From an uncultured Actinomycetes bacterium (GTDB taxonomy: Bacteria > Actinomycetota > Thermoleophilia > Miltoncostaeales > Miltoncostaeaceae), in the NCBI GenBank assembly GCA_937862675.1, contig CALMEC010000066.1, positions 1 through 11,337 of the forward strand: a stretch of DNA of 11,337 nt. The letters run 5' to 3'. A program made the translations under genes and the position numbers. The notes under the pieces were generated by a model. The model ran no database searches. It was given only the letters and a program-made list of their open reading frames with translations, and was not told the origin of the DNA. Below are positions 9,636 through 11,337 of the stretch, piece after piece. Numbering within the stretch: position 1 is the stretch's first letter; each line of letters begins with the position of its first letter.

Positions 9636-10090
9636 GCGGGGTGGAGGCCATGGATCTCCGTGTGGGCGCATACGCCGTCCTCACCGACCAGTCGGACCGC
9701 ATCCTGCTGTCACGCTGGACCGGGGGATCCGTTCCGCGCTGGACGATGCCCGGTGGCGGGCTGGAACCGGGGGAGCCGCCGGAGGCGGCCTGTGTGAGGG
9801 AGGTTCGCGAGGAGACGGGCTACGACGTCGTCGTGGGCGACCTCCTGGGCGTGGACTCGATGGTCATCGCCGCGGAACACCGCCTGACGGGGGATCGCGA
9901 CATGCAGGCCCTTCGGATCGTCTACCGGGCCACGATCGTCGGCGGCACGCTCACGCACGAGACGGACGGCAGCACGGACATGGCGGCCTGGATCCCGTGG
10001 GCGGAGGTCGGGTCACTGGAGCGTCTGTCGCTGGTCGATCTGGCGATGCGGCTGGCCGGGCTCACGCCGGCGAACGCAACCCCGGAGTGA
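9632..10090 (+). CDS. Nudix hydrolase
   Basis: The 152-residue protein holds a complete Nudix box GX5EX7REUXEEXGU at residues 42-64 ([23 protein letters not shown]), with metal-binding glutamates Glu60 and Glu61. Nudix enzymes cleave nucleoside diphosphates linked to another moiety; the substrate cannot be told here. The GTG start at 9632 has GGAG 5 nt upstream and overlaps the nitrilase stop as GTGA. An ATG at 9650 is the alternative, with GGAGG only 2 nt away. It is the last gene of a two-gene operon and is followed by a hairpin-rich region. Confidence 0.93.
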   Translation: MSGVEAMDLRVGAYAVLTDQSDRILLSRWTGGSVPRWTMPGGGLEPGEPPEAACVREVREETGYDVVVGDLLGVDSMVIAAEHRLTGDRDMQALRIVYRATIVGGTLTHETDGSTDMAAWIPWAEVGSLERLSLVDLAMRLAGLTPANATPE

Positions 10091-10416
10091 CAGCGCTGGT
10101 GTCAGACACCTAACGCGCGGGCGGGGGACCGTCGGTCCGGAGCCGAACGGCCGACCGGGCCCGAATCCCTCAGGCGGCTGCAGAGCTGCCGCGTCGTCTC
10201 ACCCGATCGGGTGAGACGACGACCGTCGTCCGCGCGGGCCACCCGGCACCGCGGGGATTCGGTCGAATCCCCGTCGTCGCACGGATCGTACGGTCTCGCG
10301 ACCGGCGGTGACAGAGTCTGCGACCACGTGGGAACTCGATACCGGTCGCCGCCCATGGCGGCCAGGGCACATAGGATCGGCGCGGAGATCCGTTCCGTCG
10401 AACCAAGGGGGCACAC
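10091..10416 (+). promoter_or_regulatory. Hairpin-rich intergenic region before the monooxygenase-fold gene
   Basis: There is no gene here. It holds GGTGTC-A-GACACC (10098-10110), GGACC-GTC-GGTCC (10126-10138), a 30-bp perfect palindrome (10192-10221), GGGGATTCG-GT-CGAATCCCC (10253-10272), and a probable -10 box TAGGAT (10372-10377) about 40 nt before the next ATG. AGGGGG at 10404-10409 is the likely ribosome site for that gene. Confidence 0.5.
10192..10221 (+). terminator. 30-bp perfect palindrome, probable Nudix-operon terminator or operator
   Basis: Arms CGTCGTCTCACCC and GGGTGAGACGACG pair perfectly over 13 bp with GATC as loop. It lies about 100 nt after the Nudix stop. No T-tract follows, so a DNA-binding site for a dimeric regulator is a real alternative. 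Confidence 0.55.
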
Positions 10417-10746
10417 ATGGGTGAGGTCGTCGTCGTCGCGATCATGACGGCAGTGGAGGGGCAACGCGACGCGCTCGAGGAGGTCGCGAAGGAGATGGTC
10501 ATCCCTCCGACGCATGCGGAGGAGGGATGCATCGCGTTCGCGCTCCATCGCGACGTGCGGGATCCGAGTCGTCTCGCGTTCATCGAGCGGGGGGGGAGCC
10601 CGGAGGCGCTGGAGGCGCATCTGCAGCAGCCGCACCTCGCCGCATTCCGTGAGAAGGCCGGCCCGCTGAACGCGCAGCCGCCCCTGATCCTGGTGCTGGA
10701 GGGCGTCGCGGCGGGCGACGCGGTGAAGGGCGTTCTCGGGGGCTGA
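10417..10746 (+). CDS. Antibiotic biosynthesis monooxygenase (ABM)-fold protein, putative quinol monooxygenase
   Basis: The 109-residue protein is a single dimeric alpha-beta ABM domain. It starts with strand VVVVAIMTAVEGQRDALEEVAKEMV, then HAEEGCIAFALHRDVRDPSRLAFIER, then the helix SPEALEAHLQQPHLAAF. Relatives such as YgiN oxidise quinols or bind small aromatics without cofactors. The gene has its own probable promoter (TAGGAT) and a ribosome site AGGGGG. Most relatives carry a Trp after the FIER strand (usually W-x-S); here residues 59-60 are Gly-Gly, encoded within a run of eight G (10589-10596). This may be natural divergence or a sequencing or polymerase effect. It is transcribed alone, converging on the DUF2892 gene. 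Confidence 0.87.
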   Translation: MGEVVVVAIMTAVEGQRDALEEVAKEMVIPPTHAEEGCIAFALHRDVRDPSRLAFIERGGSPEALEAHLQQPHLAAFREKAGPLNAQPPLILVLEGVAAGDAVKGVLGG

Positions 10747-10760
10747 CTCCGAAGCCGATC

Positions 10761-10791
10761 GGCGCCCGCACGCACGGTTGTGCCGGGCGCC
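10761..10791 (+). terminator. Hairpin after the ABM gene
   Basis: GGCGCCCG/CGGGCGCC pair perfectly over 8 bp, with extra CAC/GTG pairing after a bulge, 15 nt past the stop codon. There is no clear T-tract. Confidence 0.55.
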
Positions 10792-10815
10792 GTCGCACGG
10801 CGGAAGCGTCAGCGG

Positions 10816-10848
10816 GTACCGGCGCCACACGGCTGGTGCCGCCGGTAC
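10816..10848. terminator. Second hairpin between convergent ABM and DUF2892 genes
   Basis: GTACCGGCG/CGCCGGTAC form a 9-bp stem, with a further CCA/TGG pairing inside; GGGTTTCGCTCT follows on +. It may act for either gene. Confidence 0.5.
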
Positions 10849-10923
10849 GGGTTTCGCTCTGCCGCGGGTTCGGCCGTCACGGTGCGGTGACGCACCGGAG
10901 CGGGTCCGGCATGGGACGTCACC

Positions 10924-11127
10924 TCACCGGAACGCGACGCCCGGCCGCACGCCCAGCTTCCGGAAGGCGATCGCCGCCGGGCAGAAACCCGCGACCGCCG
11001 ACTGGATCAGGTTCAGTCCGACGAAGGCCGTGAGGAGGAGCCACCACTGCGAGACGGTGGCGACGAGGAGGACGGACAGGAGAATGACGAGTCCGGCGAA
11101 GATCATGACGGCGCGGTCGACGGTCAT
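10924..11127 (-). CDS. DUF2892 (YgaP-like) inner membrane protein
   Basis: The 67-residue protein has two transmembrane helices (about 7-26 and 28-46). They are followed by GFCPAAIAFRKLGVR, the conserved Gly-Phe-Cys-Pro signature of DUF2892 with Cys49. In other bacteria this domain occurs alone or fused to rhodanese (YgaP) and often lies with sulfur-transfer genes under persulfide- or metal-sensing repressors. The ATG at 11127 has AAGGA 7 nt upstream; longer open frames upstream have no family similarity and run through the operator region. No rhodanese or regulator gene is inside the window, but the DNA upstream is cut at 11337. Confidence 0.88.
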   Translation of the reverse strand: MTVDRAVMIFAGLVILLSVLLVATVSQWWLLLTAFVGLNLIQSAVAGFCPAAIAFRKLGVRPGVAFR

Positions 11128-11160
11128 GGGAGAGTCCTTGGTCGTGTGGAGGGCTTCGCC

Positions 11161-11196
11161 ATGATACCCATTGGGGTATATACCCTGCCTGGTATA
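11161..11196 (-). promoter_or_regulatory. Promoter with two tandem CsoR/CstR-like palindromes upstream of DUF2892
   Basis: ATACCC-ATTG-GGGTAT (11164-11179) is a perfect 6-4-6 inverted repeat, and TATACC-CTGCCT-GGTATA (11179-11196) a perfect 6-6-6 one; they share one base. Such ATACC..GGTAT sites resemble operators of CsoR-family repressors (CsoR, CstR, RcnR). On the minus strand TATCAT (11166-11161) is a possible -10 box overlapping the first palindrome, 34 nt before the ATG, so binding would block transcription. Confidence 0.7.
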
Positions 11197-11197
11197 C

Positions 11198-11337
11198 GGG
11201 CCGGAGTCTCCGCCGACGCCCGGCCGCGGAGCGGCATCGTCCCGGCCCACGGGAGGTCGTCCGGTCACAGGTGGGCCACAGGCCGCAGGCACTCCGGTCG
11301 AGGCTCCGCCGAGGCACGAGACGACCATCCACGGTCC
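11198..11337. other. Unassigned window end
   Basis: Open frames exist on the minus strand but resemble nothing known, and I see no ribosome site or repeat. It may be the start of the neighbouring gene's region. Confidence 0.3.

Noticed and set aside
9632..10113. Alternative + frame from 9535 covering the Nudix gene
   Set aside because: The Nudix box is in the other frame; this frame is low-complexity Gly/Arg.
4418..10211. Shared CTCACCC/GGGTGAG arms in the hairpins at 4418-4440 and 10192-10221
   Set aside because: Only 7 bp per arm with different loops and flanks; two GC-rich terminator stems can agree this far by chance.
11128..11332. N-terminal extensions of the DUF2892 frame (to 134-137 codons)
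   Set aside because: They run through the promoter palindromes, lack family similarity, and the ATG at 11127 has its own ribosome site.

Overview
The window is GC-rich chromosomal DNA with densely packed genes, ATGA/GTGA stop-start overlaps, several GTG/TTG starts and -10 boxes of the TANNAT kind. It reads like a high-GC actinobacterium (Actinomycetota), but nothing in it fixes a genus. Most genes are housekeeping or common metabolic genes. There is no rRNA, CRISPR array, transposase or phage gene.

Layout. (1) 2-397: the 3' part of a polyphosphate kinase 2 gene on +. (2) 791-4313: a tight + operon, surE - HAD phosphatase - ligA, joined by 1-nt and 4-nt overlaps. (3) 4501-7021: a minus-strand block holding an HTH-domain small protein, a D-Ala-D-Ala carboxypeptidase (S13/PBP4 type) with a Pro/Thr-rich tail, and a four-helix small membrane protein. 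(4) 7228-8040: a minus-strand AUR1-like PAP2 phosphatase. (5) 8321-8394: tRNA-Pro(CGG). (6) 8490-8726 minus: a NifU C-terminal (Nfu) Fe-S protein, divergent from a + pair, nitrilase-family amidohydrolase and Nudix hydrolase (8814-10090). (7) 10417-10746 +: an antibiotic-biosynthesis-monooxygenase-fold protein, convergent with a minus-strand DUF2892 (YgaP-like) membrane protein (10924-11127) that has two tandem CsoR/CstR-like palindromes at its promoter.

The least ordinary content is a dispersed intergenic repeat present three times: A 4868-5064 (197 bp), B 6547-6741 (195 bp) and C 396-554 (about 159 bp, internally shortened). Each has imperfect terminal inverted repeats beginning AGAT/AGAC and encodes no protein I can recognise. 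All three lie in the same orientation relative to the gene upstream of them. In two of the three, the first two bases of the element (AG) complete the TAG stop codon of that gene (ppk2 and the carboxypeptidase). A and B are direct repeats flanking the carboxypeptidase gene. This looks like a MITE- or REP-like family adapted to gene 3' ends, and I regard it as the best candidate here for something undescribed.

Functional links. PPK2 and SurE both touch polyphosphate and nucleotide metabolism. The HAD phosphatase and LigA are co-translated with SurE. The nitrilase/Nudix pair resembles a metabolite-damage-control couple. The DUF2892 promoter architecture points to control by metal, persulfide or another thiol stress. 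These links are inference from neighbourhood.
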